64,000 bases of DNA. Source: Mycobacterium ahvazicum (GTDB lineage Bacteria > Actinomycetota > Actinomycetes > Mycobacteriales > Mycobacteriaceae). The DNA is taken from NCBI RefSeq assembly GCF_900176255.2, contig NZ_FXEG02000005.1, positions 248,001 through 312,000 of the forward strand, given 5' to 3'. The position numbers and the translations under genes are program-made. Below, piece after piece: positions 50,078 to 58,580 of this stretch. Every line of letters begins with the position of its first letter. Within the stretch, counting starts at the first letter, position 1. The notes under the pieces were generated by a model. The model saw only the letters and a program-made list of their open reading frames with translations. It had not been told where the DNA came from and made no database searches.

Positions 50078-50885
50078 TTATTCCTCAGTGGTGGCCGCTG
50101 CGGCAGGTGTGCGGCCCAGGTCTCGGTCTTTGAGTCGGTAGCTGTCTCCTTTCAGGGTGATGACTTCGGCGTGGTGGACGAGGCGGTCGATCATGGCGGC
50201 GGCCACGACGTCGTCGCCGAATACTTCGCCCCAGCGGCCGAACGCTTTGATTGGAGGTGACGATGAGGCTGGCGCGTTCGAAGCGGGCCGAGACCAGTTG
50301 GAAGAACAGGTTGGCGGCTTCGGGTTCGAAGGGGATGTATCCGACTTCGCCGATGACGATGAGCGGGTAGCGGCCGAGTCGGGTGAGCTCAGCGTGGATG
50401 CGTCCGGCTTGGTTGGCTTCGGCCAGGCGGGCCACCCATTCAGCTGCCGTGGCGAATAGGACGCGGTGGCCGGCTTGGCAGGCCCGCATGGCCAGCCCAA
50501 TCGCCAGATGCGTCTTGCCAGTTCCGGGTGGGCCGAGGAAGACGACGTTGTCGCGGGCGGTGACGAAGTCCAGGGTTCCCAGGTGCGCGATGGTGTCGCG
50601 TCTGAGCCCGCTGGCATGGTCGAAGTCGAATTCCTCCAACGACTTTCGCGCGGGGAATCGTGCGGCCCGGATTCGTCCCTCACCGCCGTGGGATTCACGT
50701 GCTGAGACTTCGCGTTGCAGACATGCCGCCAGGTATTCCTCGTGGGTCCAGTTCTTCGCGCGAGCGCGTTCGGCCAGCCGGGCGATGGACTCACGCAAGG
50801 TAGGTGCTTTCAGCGCCCAGGTCAGATAGGCCAACTCAGCAGTCACGTCCCGGCCTGCAGTGGCGGTGGTCTTGGTGGTGGCCAT
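50078..50885 (-). pseudogene. istB: IstB-like transposition ATPase, frameshifted
   Basis: From ATG 50885 the frame gives a DnaC-like AAA+ helper of IS21: Walker A FLGPPGTGKTHLAIGLAM and sensor region SLIVTSNQ. Near 50255 one extra base shifts the frame; the other frame carries the family's end (FGRWGEVFGDDVVAAAMIDRLVHHAEV as a region, then SYRLKDRDLGR) to the stop at 50078. The Walker B motif is also damaged: LIVIGEVGYIPFEP has Gly where the family has Asp. Both lesions point to an inactive gene. It starts at the base where istA ends (one-base overlap). Confidence 0.88.
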
Positions 50886-51439
50886 TAGGCGGCCCCGCCA
50901 TCGAGGTCGACTCCGAACGCAATGTCATACGACGACAGATCCCGTACCGGCACTTCGGACTCCAAAGGTGGTGGTGGTATCTGGATCCGTCTGCCCCGCA
51001 ACATCTTCGCTGTCTCCACATGCACCGGATCGGAGATCGTCTGATGCGTCGCCCAGACCCGGTCGTGTTGGGCGACGGTCTGCCCATCGCAGAACGCCTG
51101 CACCCGATCCAGGTCGGCGCGCACCAGCACCCGCCGCCCGACCGCTGCGGGGTGCACCGAGTAGTCGTTGCCGTCCAGGCGAATGTAGTGATCCCGCGGC
51201 AGCCGCAGCGATGAGCACCAGCCGGTGGCCGGCGCCACCGGCGGTAGCCCGAGCATCGCTGCCCGATCAGCCTCGATCCGGTCAGTCGGCGCACAGCCGA
51301 GCGCCCGACGGTTGCGGGTGTTGACCACGGCCAGCCAGTCGGTCATCTGGGTGTTGAAATCGGACGGGGAGGCAAAAAATTGCGGCCAGGCAGGCGCAAG
51401 CTCGATTGGTGGTGTTCCGGAGCTTCCTTGACGGGCCAT
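50885..51439 (-). pseudogene. istA: IstA transposase, C-terminal fragment
   Basis: About 175 residues matching the end of IS21 IstA: FASPSDFNTQMTDWLAVVN, NRRALGCAPTDRIEADRAAM, YIRLDGNDYSVHPAAVGRRV, DRVWATHQTISDP. The DDE catalytic core and the helix-turn-helix are absent. The first 25 codons (MARQGSSGTPPIELAPAWPQF) are not IstA-like and come from the sequence fused at the junction. Nonfunctional. Confidence 0.85.
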
Positions 51440-51631
51440 GCACTCAGAACCCCATCGGTTGATGTCAGCGCTGCTACCCTCGCAGCGCTGGTAGGTTCTT
51501 GTGCTGCAACGTGTTCGATGGCTTTGGCCGGGGCGCCTGTCGATGCTGAGGTCGGCCTTATGTCGCCACGATGTTCATCGATGAGGGTGGCGCCACGGCG
51601 GAGTGTTTCAGGTCGTTCCCGGGCGGGCAGC

Positions 51632-53254
51632 TCAGTGAGTCGGCTGTTGGGTGGGTTCCAAACTGGCCAGCATGATCTTGCGGGCTTCGGGATAGTTGGC
51701 TTTGCCGGTGACGTGGCGTGGCACGGCATCGACGAATGTGATGTCTCGCGGGAGTTTGTAGCCGGCGATCATTGTTCGCAGGTGGGTGTGAATCGATTCG
51801 ATCGTCACTCGGAGACCATCTCTAGCCTGTACTACGGCGGCGACGCGTTGGCCCCAGCGCGGGTCGGGTACGGCTACTACGATGGCGTCGTAGATATTTG
51901 GGTGGGATTTGAGAGCCTGCTCGACTTCTTCGGCGAAGACTTTCTCCCCGCCGGTGTTGATGCAGTTGGAGCCGCGACCGAGCAGCCGCAGCCGGCGCCC
52001 GGCTTCGATGCGTACATAGTCGCCGGGAACCGAGAAGCGGATGCCGTCGCGTTCGAAGAATGTGGTGCGAGACTTCTCTTCATCGTTGTAATAGCCAAGC
52101 GGAATGTGGCCGGCTCGGGCGACGCGCGCGGTTTGTCCCACGTGTTCTTCCGGGTCGAGGATGTTGAGATCGTCATCGACGACGATGGTCTGCGCCGCCA
52201 TCTGGACCAACGGTCCTTCGCCGGCGAGATTGTCTCGTTCGAGGATGGTCGTGCCGGTGAAACCGACTTCGGAGGCGCCAATGGAGTCGGTGAACACGGT
52301 GCGGGAGAACGCATCGATCCAGCGTTTCTTGACCGCGGGACTAAACAACGCGGCGCTGCTGGCAACAGCGGCCAGCGAGGCGCCGGAGTGTCGCCCGGTG
52401 TCGAAAGCCTCGATAAGGGGGCGTGCCATGGCATCTCCGGTGATGAACACCGTCTGGACGCCGTGGCGGTCGATGAGTTCCCAGACGGCGTGAGCCTCGA
52501 ATTTATCGATCAGCACGGTGGTGTGACCGGAGAAAAGATGCATGAGAGTCCCCCAGACGGCCGCACCGTGCATGAGTGGACTGACCGCGAAGGCCATAAT
52601 GGGCGGGTTCGTGGCGGCTTGGGTGGATTGGTCGTACTCGTCGAGCAGCTCGCCGGTCATGAAGTTCGTGCCGCCGCCGAGTGTTCGCCAGATGTCCTCG
52701 TGGCGCCATACGACGCCTTTGGGGTATCCGGTCGTGCCGCCGGTGTAGAGAACGTAGAGATCGTCGGGCGAACGCTGACCGAAGTCTCTTTCGGTGCTGA
52801 ATTCGTCACGAGCTGAGGCGTAGGCCAGCGCTTCGGGCATCGGGTTGTTGACGATGCCGGCGCCCATGGAGACCAGCACCCGCAGTGGCTCCCGCTGTGT
52901 CAGCACCTGCGACGCCAGTGGTCCGAGCGAGTCGTCAAAACACAGCCCGACGAGGTCGGCGTTGTCGAAGACATACGCCAGTTCTGGTGCGGTGTAGCGA
53001 TAGTTCAGGTTAATCGGGACCGCGCGAATCTTGAACAGGGCGAGAATTGCAACGACGTGTTCAGCCGTATTGGGGGCAAGAACCCCGACGTGGTCGCCGT
53101 GACCGATCCCGTTCGACTGCAGCAGATGCGCCAGTTGGTTGGCTTCGTTTTCGATCTGGGCATAGGTCAGGGTGCGGGGCCCCGCAATGACGGCGGTGCG
53201 GTCCGGTACTGCGTCTACGGCGTGCTCGAAAAGATCTGCGATGTTCAGTGCCAT
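51632..53254 (-). CDS. Acyl-CoA synthetase (AMP-binding, FadD-type)
   Basis: 540 residues from ATG 53254, with GGGAGG nine bases upstream. It adenylates a carboxylic acid and transfers it to CoA. Motifs: P-loop YTGGTTGYPKGVVW, VSPLMHGAAVWGTL, TDSIGASEVGFTG, PGDYVRIEAGRRLRLLGR and the C-terminal TGKANYPEARK with the catalytic Lys. Sequence character is that of mycobacterial FadDs for cyclic or steroid-derived acids, but the substrate cannot be fixed. Its gene lies 61 bases downstream of a Rieske oxygenase on the same strand. The 192 bases at 51440-51631 hold no clear gene. Confidence 0.88.
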   Translation of the reverse strand: MALNIADLFEHAVDAVPDRTAVIAGPRTLTYAQIENEANQLAHLLQSNGIGHGDHVGVLAPNTAEHVVAILALFKIRAVPINLNYRYTAPELAYVFDNADLVGLCFDDSLGPLASQVLTQREPLRVLVSMGAGIVNNPMPEALAYASARDEFSTERDFGQRSPDDLYVLYTGGTTGYPKGVVWRHEDIWRTLGGGTNFMTGELLDEYDQSTQAATNPPIMAFAVSPLMHGAAVWGTLMHLFSGHTTVLIDKFEAHAVWELIDRHGVQTVFITGDAMARPLIEAFDTGRHSGASLAAVASSAALFSPAVKKRWIDAFSRTVFTDSIGASEVGFTGTTILERDNLAGEGPLVQMAAQTIVVDDDLNILDPEEHVGQTARVARAGHIPLGYYNDEEKSRTTFFERDGIRFSVPGDYVRIEAGRRLRLLGRGSNCINTGGEKVFAEEVEQALKSHPNIYDAIVVAVPDPRWGQRVAAVVQARDGLRVTIESIHTHLRTMIAGYKLPRDITFVDAVPRHVTGKANYPEARKIMLASLEPTQQPTH

Positions 53255-53315
53255 TGCGTGGATCCTCCCCGCCGCCTTGCGCGGACCAAGAGACTCGACT
53301 CGGTCAGGAAAGTGT

Positions 53316-54488
53316 TCATTGCAGTGCGACACCGAGTTCCTGTGCCAAGACCCGGATCATGTGTTGCACACCAATTTCGTTGCGGCCGATGATCATATGG
53401 TCGTGCTGTCCGTGCCGAACGCCCTCGCCGCACTGGGGCAACATGGTGAAATCCTCGTCACGCACGGCGGCATGCACGTTCTCGTAGACTTCGTCGTAGA
53501 CGGCGCGCATCTCGTCGTTGGCCGCGGGCACGCGACCCATCCAGCTGTGCCGCACGGTGCAGCGGGTGGGGGCGCCGGCCGGCAGGATGTCGATGATTTC
53601 CACACCCAGCGGGCTGTTGGCCAGGACGAGATTTGGATAGATCCAATAGATCACGCCCATGTTCGCTGACGGGTCCCAGGCTCCCGAGGGGTCGTTGTCG
53701 AGGTTGACGATCCAATTGAAGGGAAACCCCAGCCGATGGTGCTTTCCGAACTCGTCGTACACCGAGGTGTTGGCGATGGTGTTCTGTCCGATCACACTCT
53801 GCCCGTGGACGAATGGGAAATGGTAGCCCTCGGCGAATGCCTCGAGTGCGCCTTTCCAGGACACGTCGGACTCGAACTCGCGTTCAGTGTGATAGCCGTA
53901 CGAGGAATAGTTCATCAGGGCCAGTTCGGGTGCCATATCACCGAGATGGGCGTCGACGTCGATGTCTGCATCGGCACTCAACACCGCCCAGATGAAGCCG
54001 TGGCGTTCTTGGTTGGGCAGCTCGACTAGGCCGTAGTCGGCCTTGTTCATCGTGGCGAAGCCGCTGCTGCCGGGCACCGCGAACAGGTCCCCGGTGTTCT
54101 TGTACGACCACGCGTGATACGGGCAGGTGAATCGTGACGCGTTGCCCGTTCCGCAGGCAGGCATCGCGCCACGGTGACGGCAGTAGTTCAGGAACACGTG
54201 GCTCTCGCCGTGACGATCTCGGGTGACCAACAACGAATCGCCCAATACCGATCGCACCACGTAATCGTTGGCTTTGGGCAATTGCGCCGACGGCACGATC
54301 GCCAGAGGCACCCGCCGCAGGATCTGAGACTCCTCAATCTCGGTGATCTTTGGATCGCGGTAGTAGTGCAGCGGCACCCGCAGCTCGCTGTCGGCCATCT
54401 GCGTGGTCTTATCCAGTGCAAAGCGCAGTGCCCGACGGGTCAGGCTCTCGTCGTGGCCGTTGACGGTTGGCTCAATCATCGATGTCAT
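53316..54488 (-). CDS. Rieske non-heme iron oxygenase, alpha subunit
   Basis: 390 residues from ATG 54488. The Rieske [2Fe-2S] site is CRHRGAMPAC...CPYHAWSY (C-x-H then C-x2-H, about residues 102-125). The mononuclear iron site is EAFAEGYHFPFVH (two His) with a later acidic ligand expected near the C-terminus. These enzymes hydroxylate aromatic or steroid rings with electrons from a separate reductase, which is not encoded nearby. It forms a likely catabolic operon with the acyl-CoA synthetase. Divergent TetR gene 108 bases away. Confidence 0.9.
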   Translation of the reverse strand: MTSMIEPTVNGHDESLTRRALRFALDKTTQMADSELRVPLHYYRDPKITEIEESQILRRVPLAIVPSAQLPKANDYVVRSVLGDSLLVTRDRHGESHVFLNYCRHRGAMPACGTGNASRFTCPYHAWSYKNTGDLFAVPGSSGFATMNKADYGLVELPNQERHGFIWAVLSADADIDVDAHLGDMAPELALMNYSSYGYHTEREFESDVSWKGALEAFAEGYHFPFVHGQSVIGQNTIANTSVYDEFGKHHRLGFPFNWIVNLDNDPSGAWDPSANMGVIYWIYPNLVLANSPLGVEIIDILPAGAPTRCTVRHSWMGRVPAANDEMRAVYDEVYENVHAAVRDEDFTMLPQCGEGVRHGQHDHMIIGRNEIGVQHMIRVLAQELGVALQ

Positions 54489-54596
54489 CGGTGCTCCTTG
54501 GCTGATGCGGGCTCCTATTCGGACAATACATCTAATACCAACTGTAAAGTCAAGTGGGTTCATTGCCTCGGACTAAGAGAATGCGACGATGCACGG

Positions 54597-55208
54597 ATGC
54601 GCAGACATGGCTGGGCCGGAGACATTCCCGCCGACGACGACGAGGCGGCCGCCCGCATGGGGGCGGCCGCCCGACGCACGATCGACGCCGAGGGAACGGT
54701 CAGCGTGTCCCAGGTGGCCGAATCCCTCGGCATCACTCGACCCACCCTGTACCGGTACTTCCCCACGTTAGAGGCGCTACTACACGCCACAGCGCTATCG
54801 GCTGTCTCTGCGTTTCTCGATCACCTCGCTGCTCACCTGCAACCTCTGACTTCGCCCACCCACGCCGTTGTGGAGGGGATTGCCTACACGCTCGAGCAAC
54901 TTCCCCACGACAGATACCTGGGCATGGTCATGCAGCCCGGCAAGGCAAGCGCTTTCACTGCCGGCGTGACGGCGGAGGTATCTGTTTCCTTCGGCCGATC
55001 GATCCTCAATCGGTTCAATGTCGACTGGGCGGGCGCGGGATTCGACGACGACAGCCTCCAAGAGCTCGTCGAGTTCATGCTGCGCATACTGCAGTCGTTG
55101 ATCATCGATCCCGGACGGCCACAACGTCGTGGCGAGGAGCTGCGTGCGTACTTGCACCGTTGGGTTGCCCCTGCTGTTCAAGCACACTGCCGAGCGGGCA
55201 TCGACTGA
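54597..55208 (+). CDS. TetR-family transcriptional regulator
   Basis: 203 residues from the only in-frame ATG near the domain start (54597). The N-terminal helix-turn-helix reads TVSVSQVAESLGITRPTLYRYFPTLEALLHA (region, about 30-60). The C-terminal ligand domain is helical. Divergent from the Rieske oxygenase gene, so it probably represses that operon and responds to its substrate. No clear palindrome was found in the 108-base gap. Confidence 0.85.
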   Translation: MRRHGWAGDIPADDDEAAARMGAAARRTIDAEGTVSVSQVAESLGITRPTLYRYFPTLEALLHATALSAVSAFLDHLAAHLQPLTSPTHAVVEGIAYTLEQLPHDRYLGMVMQPGKASAFTAGVTAEVSVSFGRSILNRFNVDWAGAGFDDDSLQELVEFMLRILQSLIIDPGRPQRRGEELRAYLHRWVAPAVQAHCRAGID

Positions 55209-55434
55209 CCACAACCACTCATGAAAATAGCTAACATAGGACGGGCGTCGTCGTAGCGGTAATGCTCCACCTGCTTGAATCCTTTGTCTCGCCGGACAAT
55301 TCATACAATAGGAAAGCGGCAGGGCTGTGCACTCCTCGATGTCTGGCTACAGCGTCCGCCGTGCGCCGTCGCGGTATTCGATCCCGACGAAGGTGGTTTC
55401 GTAGAGAATGTCACCAGACCAGACGGGCCTCGGT

Positions 55435-55919
55435 GATGTTCGGACCCGTCATCAGCCAGGCCGCCGCCGACCGCATCCTGCAGGCGTTCGATGACGCCGT
55501 GTGCGCCCGCGCCGGCGAGCTTCTCACCGGAGGTAAGCGCATCGAAGGTGAACTCGCGCGCGGCTACTACATCGAACCCACCGCCGTCGGCGACGTGGAC
55601 AACTCCTCGGAATTGGCGCAAACCGAGACATTCGGACCGGTGATCTCCCTCATCAGATTTCGCGACGACGACGAAGCAGTGCGGATCGCCACGACACTTC
55701 CTACGGTTTGAACGCCTTCGTGCACACCCGCGACCTCAACCGCCCCATCGGGTCGCGCGTGAACTCGAAGCCGGGTCAGTGTGGGTCAACAAATTCAGCG
55801 ACATCGAACCCCAGGGCCCCTATGGCGGTTACAAGCACAGTGGGTTCGGTCGCACCGGCGGCCTCGATGGCCTGCGTGAGTTTCAGCGGATCAAAAACAT
55901 CCGCATTGGCATGAGTTGA
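55435..55919 (+). pseudogene. Aldehyde dehydrogenase, C-terminal fragment with two frameshifts
   Basis: Three successive frames together encode the ALDH C-terminal third: MFGPVISQAAADRILQAFDDAV, YYIEPTAVGDVDNSSELAQTETFGPVISLI (regions), then after a one-base loss near 55700 YGLNAFVHTRDLNRPI, and after a second shift near 55755 LEAGSVWVNKFSDIEPQGPYGG (region), YKHSGFGRTGG and a stop at 55917. The catalytic Cys/Glu half is absent. The 226 bases before it (55209-55434) have no recognisable gene. Probably a decayed relative of catabolic semialdehyde dehydrogenases. Confidence 0.85.
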
Positions 55920-55926
55920 GCGTTGC

Positions 55927-56255
55927 GTGAGAGTCGGATTCATCGGGCTGGGCAGTCAGGTCGGCCCCATGGCGCGCCGGATATTTCGTTCATCGACGCG
56001 CCGGTCGGCGGTGGCGGGCCGGCCGCGGCGCAGGGCCGTCTGCTGGTCATGGCCGGTGGTGATGCCGATGTTGTCGACCGTGCCGACCGGTGTTACACCT
56101 ACGCGGACTCTGTCGTGCACCTCGGCGCCCTCGGCTGCGGGCAAATCACTAAGGTGCTGAACAATCTGCTGTTCACCGCCAACTTGGGCACAGCGGCCAG
56201 CGCTCTGTCGCTAGCCAAATCCCTCGACGTGTCCCCGGCCGTCGCAGCGAAGTAG
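55927..56255 (+). pseudogene. 3-hydroxyisobutyrate dehydrogenase family, internally deleted
   Basis: It starts with the NAD-binding head VRVGFIGLGSQVGPMARRI, then jumps, with a change of frame near 55977, to the substrate-binding middle SFIDAPVGGGGPAAAQGRLL, MAGGDADVV, GALGCGQITKVLNNLLF, where Gly-x2-Gly and Lys of the active site are visible. It stops at 56253-56255. Roughly 90-100 residues between the two parts and the whole C-terminal domain are missing. It follows the broken ALDH by seven bases, so a former catabolic operon has decayed. Confidence 0.85.
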
Positions 56256-56414
56256 TATCACGCGGCAGCGGAAATAGCTTCGCGCTCAACGCTATAGCCG
56301 GAAGCGGAGGCCTTCACCACTGGCGGGCTGGCGGGACCGTCAAACGGCTCAACCAAAGTCGCTCAAAATGCCATTGATCCATCGACCCCGACCACAACTA
56401 CTGGCGCAACCAAC

Positions 56415-56441
56415 AAAAACGCCCCGGCCGATGGCCGGGGC
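56415..56441 (-). terminator. Intrinsic terminator downstream of tRNA-Ala
   Basis: Read on the minus strand, GCCCCGGCC-ATC-GGCCGGGGC is a perfect nine-base-pair hairpin followed by GTTTTTG. It lies 57 bases beyond the tRNA 3' end. The rest of 56256-56497 has no gene; TGTAACC/TGTAACCC repeats at about 56446-56477 may be the end of an unrecognised IS. Confidence 0.75.
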
Positions 56442-56497
56442 GATCTGTAACCGATGACGCGACTCAGGTGTAACCCATGACTCCACTCATCGCAAAG

Positions 56498-56570
56498 TGG
56501 AGCTAAGGGGAATCGAACCCCTGACCTTCTCGATGCGAACGAGACGCGCTACCAACTGCGCTATAGCCCC
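56498..56570 (-). tRNA. tRNA-Ala (anticodon CGC)
   Basis: 73 bases folding as a standard cloverleaf: acceptor GGGGCTA / TAGCTCC with the G3:U70 pair that identifies tRNA-Ala, discriminator A, D-arm GCGC/GCGC, anticodon stem TCTCG/CGAGA with loop TTCGCAT (anticodon CGC, reading GCG), and T-arm AGGGG/CCCCT with TTCGATT. CCA is not encoded. It forms the right border of the accessory segment. Confidence 0.96.
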
Positions 56571-56620
56571 TTGACCCGCTAGAGGCTACCAGTTCTGCAA
56601 GGGCGCCAGCACCAACGGCA

Positions 56621-57646
56621 CTACTGGCCGACGGCGCGCGGCAGGTCCCGCGGCCAGCCGTAGTGCTGCTGCGGCATCGCGTAGTCCAGGTGCTCGAAGA
56701 TCGGGTCCTCGTCGTCGATCTCCAGGACCACCGCGCCGGGCCGGCGCAGCCGCGACGGGACCACGTCGTAGTTGCGGTCGCGGGTGTTTTCCACACCCAT
56801 GCGCGCGCGGGTCATCCGCTGCGTGCGGCGACGACGGACCTTCTCCTCGATCTTGGTCTGCCGGCGCAGATAGCCCAGGTAAAGCACCGTGATCGCGGTG
56901 GCCACGCCGCACACCCACCAGGCGGTGGGGCTGATCTCGAACGCCGCGGTCGCCGAGCCAACCAAGATGACGGCCATCACCATCAACACCTTCTTGCGGA
57001 AGGCGTACTTGCGGGCAGTGACGGCGGCCGCGGTCTTGGTGTCGAAGCGGCGGCGACGCTGGGCGCTCGACGGGACCACCCGCTCGCGCAGTCCCGGGTC
57101 CTCGTCCTCGGCCTCCGGCTCCAAGCCGGACGAGTCCTCGACGTATTCGTACTCGTCGTCGGGGTGCTCATCGTCGGCTTGCTCGTGCTCGTCCTCGTCG
57201 ACGGCCGCGAGCTGGGGTTCGGTGGCCGCGGCGCTGGCACCGACCGGGAGTGCGACGGAGTCTTCGACGACGTCGACGTCCAGGTAGTCGGGCTCGGCCG
57301 GCTCGGCGGCCGCCATCCTCATCACCACCGGACGGGCGGGGCGCAGTTCCTCGGTCTCGGCATCGTGTTCATCGTCGGTCCCGGCGAGGTCGTCACGCTC
57401 CGCATCGTCGAACTCGTCGTCGTCGGCCGAGTCTTCCGGCTGCCAGTGCGGGTCGCTGCGGTGGCCCGAGGCCGGACCGCTGCGCCGCAGCAGGCGGGAC
57501 CCGGTGCCGTTGAGCACCCGGGTTGCCAGCGCCACGTCACTGGTGCGTCGCACGGCGTCACGCTTGCTGATCAGCATCGGTACCAGCACGAACAGCCAGA
57601 GCACCACCAGTGAGATCCATAACAACGACTGCGGGATGCTTGGCAT
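56621..57646 (-). CDS. Glp receptor-like membrane protein (Rv0996 homologue)
   Basis: 341 residues from ATG 57646. One N-terminal helix (about 5-25), a long acidic, disordered central region (about 60-215, rich in Asp/Glu), two helices (about 240-285), and a basic C-terminal part. This is the layout of M. tuberculosis Rv0996 and of GlpR, the membrane receptor that recruits the gephyrin-like protein Glp to the corynebacterial division site. The Glp-like moeA1 gene is two genes upstream on the same strand. The 259 bases ahead (57647-57905) hold the palindrome at 57723. Confidence 0.82.
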   Translation of the reverse strand: MPSIPQSLLWISLVVLWLFVLVPMLISKRDAVRRTSDVALATRVLNGTGSRLLRRSGPASGHRSDPHWQPEDSADDDEFDDAERDDLAGTDDEHDAETEELRPARPVVMRMAAAEPAEPDYLDVDVVEDSVALPVGASAAATEPQLAAVDEDEHEQADDEHPDDEYEYVEDSSGLEPEAEDEDPGLRERVVPSSAQRRRRFDTKTAAAVTARKYAFRKKVLMVMAVILVGSATAAFEISPTAWWVCGVATAITVLYLGYLRRQTKIEEKVRRRRTQRMTRARMGVENTRDRNYDVVPSRLRRPGAVVLEIDDEDPIFEHLDYAMPQQHYGWPRDLPRAVGQ

Positions 57647-57722
57647 GATGACCTGCTCCTTCTGGTCCGGATCCCCGCGAGGCCGATCGTTGACCTGCGC
57701 GGTCGGGACCTGTGACCAGCGC

Positions 57723-57740
57723 AATTACACACCTGTAATT
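57723..57740. promoter_or_regulatory. 18-bp palindrome upstream of the GlpR-like gene
   Basis: AATTACACACCTGTAATT: perfect seven-base arms with a 4-base centre, 77 bases ahead of the start at 57646. In this GC-rich genome so AT-rich a palindrome is unusual. Possible operator; regulator not identified. Confidence 0.45.
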
Positions 57741-57905
57741 TGCCTCAATCAAGCATCACACGCCACATATGTCACGTGAGCCACAGAAATATTGCGATTT
57801 GTCTTCGGCGGCGAGTTCCCGCACGTCGAGATTGCGGTCATGGTCGCAGTCAGGCGCCGATCACAGCCGTGACGGCAATCTCGCCGCGCACAAGAAGGGA
57901 AGAAT

Positions 57906-58559
57906 TTACGCCCAGCGCGCATATCCGGCACGGACCAGCGTCGATGCCACCGATCCGTAGACCTCCTCGGCCGTAATCGCCATCAGGAGATGGTCGCGCC
58001 ACGCCCGGTCGACCTCGAGATAGCGGCGCAGCAGGCCCTCCTCGCGAAAGCCGACCTTGGCCAGCACGGCCCGACTCGCGAGATTCTCCGGGCGCACGGT
58101 GGCCTCCACCCGGTGCAGCATCACCGGCCCGAAGCAATGGTCCAGGCCCAGCGCCAGCGCGCCGGTGGCCACTCCTCCGCCGGTCGCCGAGCTCGGCACC
58201 CAGTAGCCGATCCACGCCGAGCGCAGCGCGCCGTGGGTGACGTTGCCGATGGTCAGCTGTCCGCAGAACTGCCCGTCGAGTTCGATCACGTACGGCAGCA
58301 TGCGCCCGTTGCGGGCCTCGGCACGCAGGCCAGAACACAGCGCCGGCCAGGCCGCGACAGTGTGCCGCAGCGCCCAGTCGCCGTCGGAGGTGGGCTCCCA
58401 CGGCTCGAGATGCGCCCGGTCGGCCAACCGGTGACGACTCCACTGCGCGCCGTCGCGCATCCGCACCGCGCGCAGCCGGACCACACCGGCCGCGACCCGC
58501 AGCGGCCCCACCGACGACGGCCAACCGGGGTGACGGGCGCTAGAGCGCAAGAGGTTCAC
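57906..58559 (-). CDS. rimJ: RimJ/RimL-type GNAT acetyltransferase (Rv0995)
   Basis: 217 residues from GTG 58559. GNAT fold: VVRLRAVRMRDG..., YVIELDGQFCGQLTIGNV, WIGYWVPSSATGGGVATGALALGLDHCF (region, containing the acetyl-CoA-binding Gly-rich turn), and HRVEATVRPENLASRAVLAKVGF typical of ribosomal-protein N-acetyltransferases. Substrate unproven: the E. coli namesake acetylates ribosomal protein S5. It lies 21 bases after the moeA1/glp stop, in the order galU-moeA1-rimJ-GlpR as in M. tuberculosis. Confidence 0.88.
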   Translation of the reverse strand: MNLLRSSARHPGWPSSVGPLRVAAGVVRLRAVRMRDGAQWSRHRLADRAHLEPWEPTSDGDWALRHTVAAWPALCSGLRAEARNGRMLPYVIELDGQFCGQLTIGNVTHGALRSAWIGYWVPSSATGGGVATGALALGLDHCFGPVMLHRVEATVRPENLASRAVLAKVGFREEGLLRRYLEVDRAWRDHLLMAITAEEVYGSVASTLVRAGYARWA

Positions 58560-58580
58560 GGGCGTGCGCAGTCGTCGGAG

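Larger units (their letters stand above)
50018..51439 (-). mobile_element. IS21-family insertion sequence remnant
   Basis: One end, istB and the 3' part of istA remain. The terminal direct repeats TGAAAATTGATCCCCTG (50018-50034) and TGAAAATTGACCCCCTG (50043-50059) are the multiple terminal repeats typical of IS21 ends. The istA 5' part and the other end are missing; homology is lost near 51370. The element therefore cannot move on its own, and its truncation records a later rearrangement. Confidence 0.85.
32133..56497. other. Accessory segment between pat and tRNA-Ala
   Basis: In M. tuberculosis H37Rv the counterparts of pat (Rv0998) and the 56621-57646 gene (Rv0996) are close neighbours. 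Here 24 kb of sequence separates them, with glycan, metal-efflux, toxin-antitoxin and catabolic genes, an IS21 remnant and several pseudogenes, ending at a tRNA gene. This is the pattern of a composite genomic island or of repeated insertion at a tRNA hot spot. The left two thirds look intact; 48-56.3 kb is decaying. No integrase or duplicated tRNA 3' end was found, so the exact ends are not proven. Confidence 0.6.

Noticed and set aside
51343..51729. Minus-strand open frame between the IstA fragment and the FadD gene
   Set aside because: It overlaps both real genes in another frame, and its unique part (about 51440-51630) matches nothing I recognise.
56440..56480. TGTAACC-type short repeats near the tRNA as a possible IS end
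   Set aside because: Suggestive of the terminal repeats of some actinobacterial insertion sequences, but no transposase gene or second end is present.
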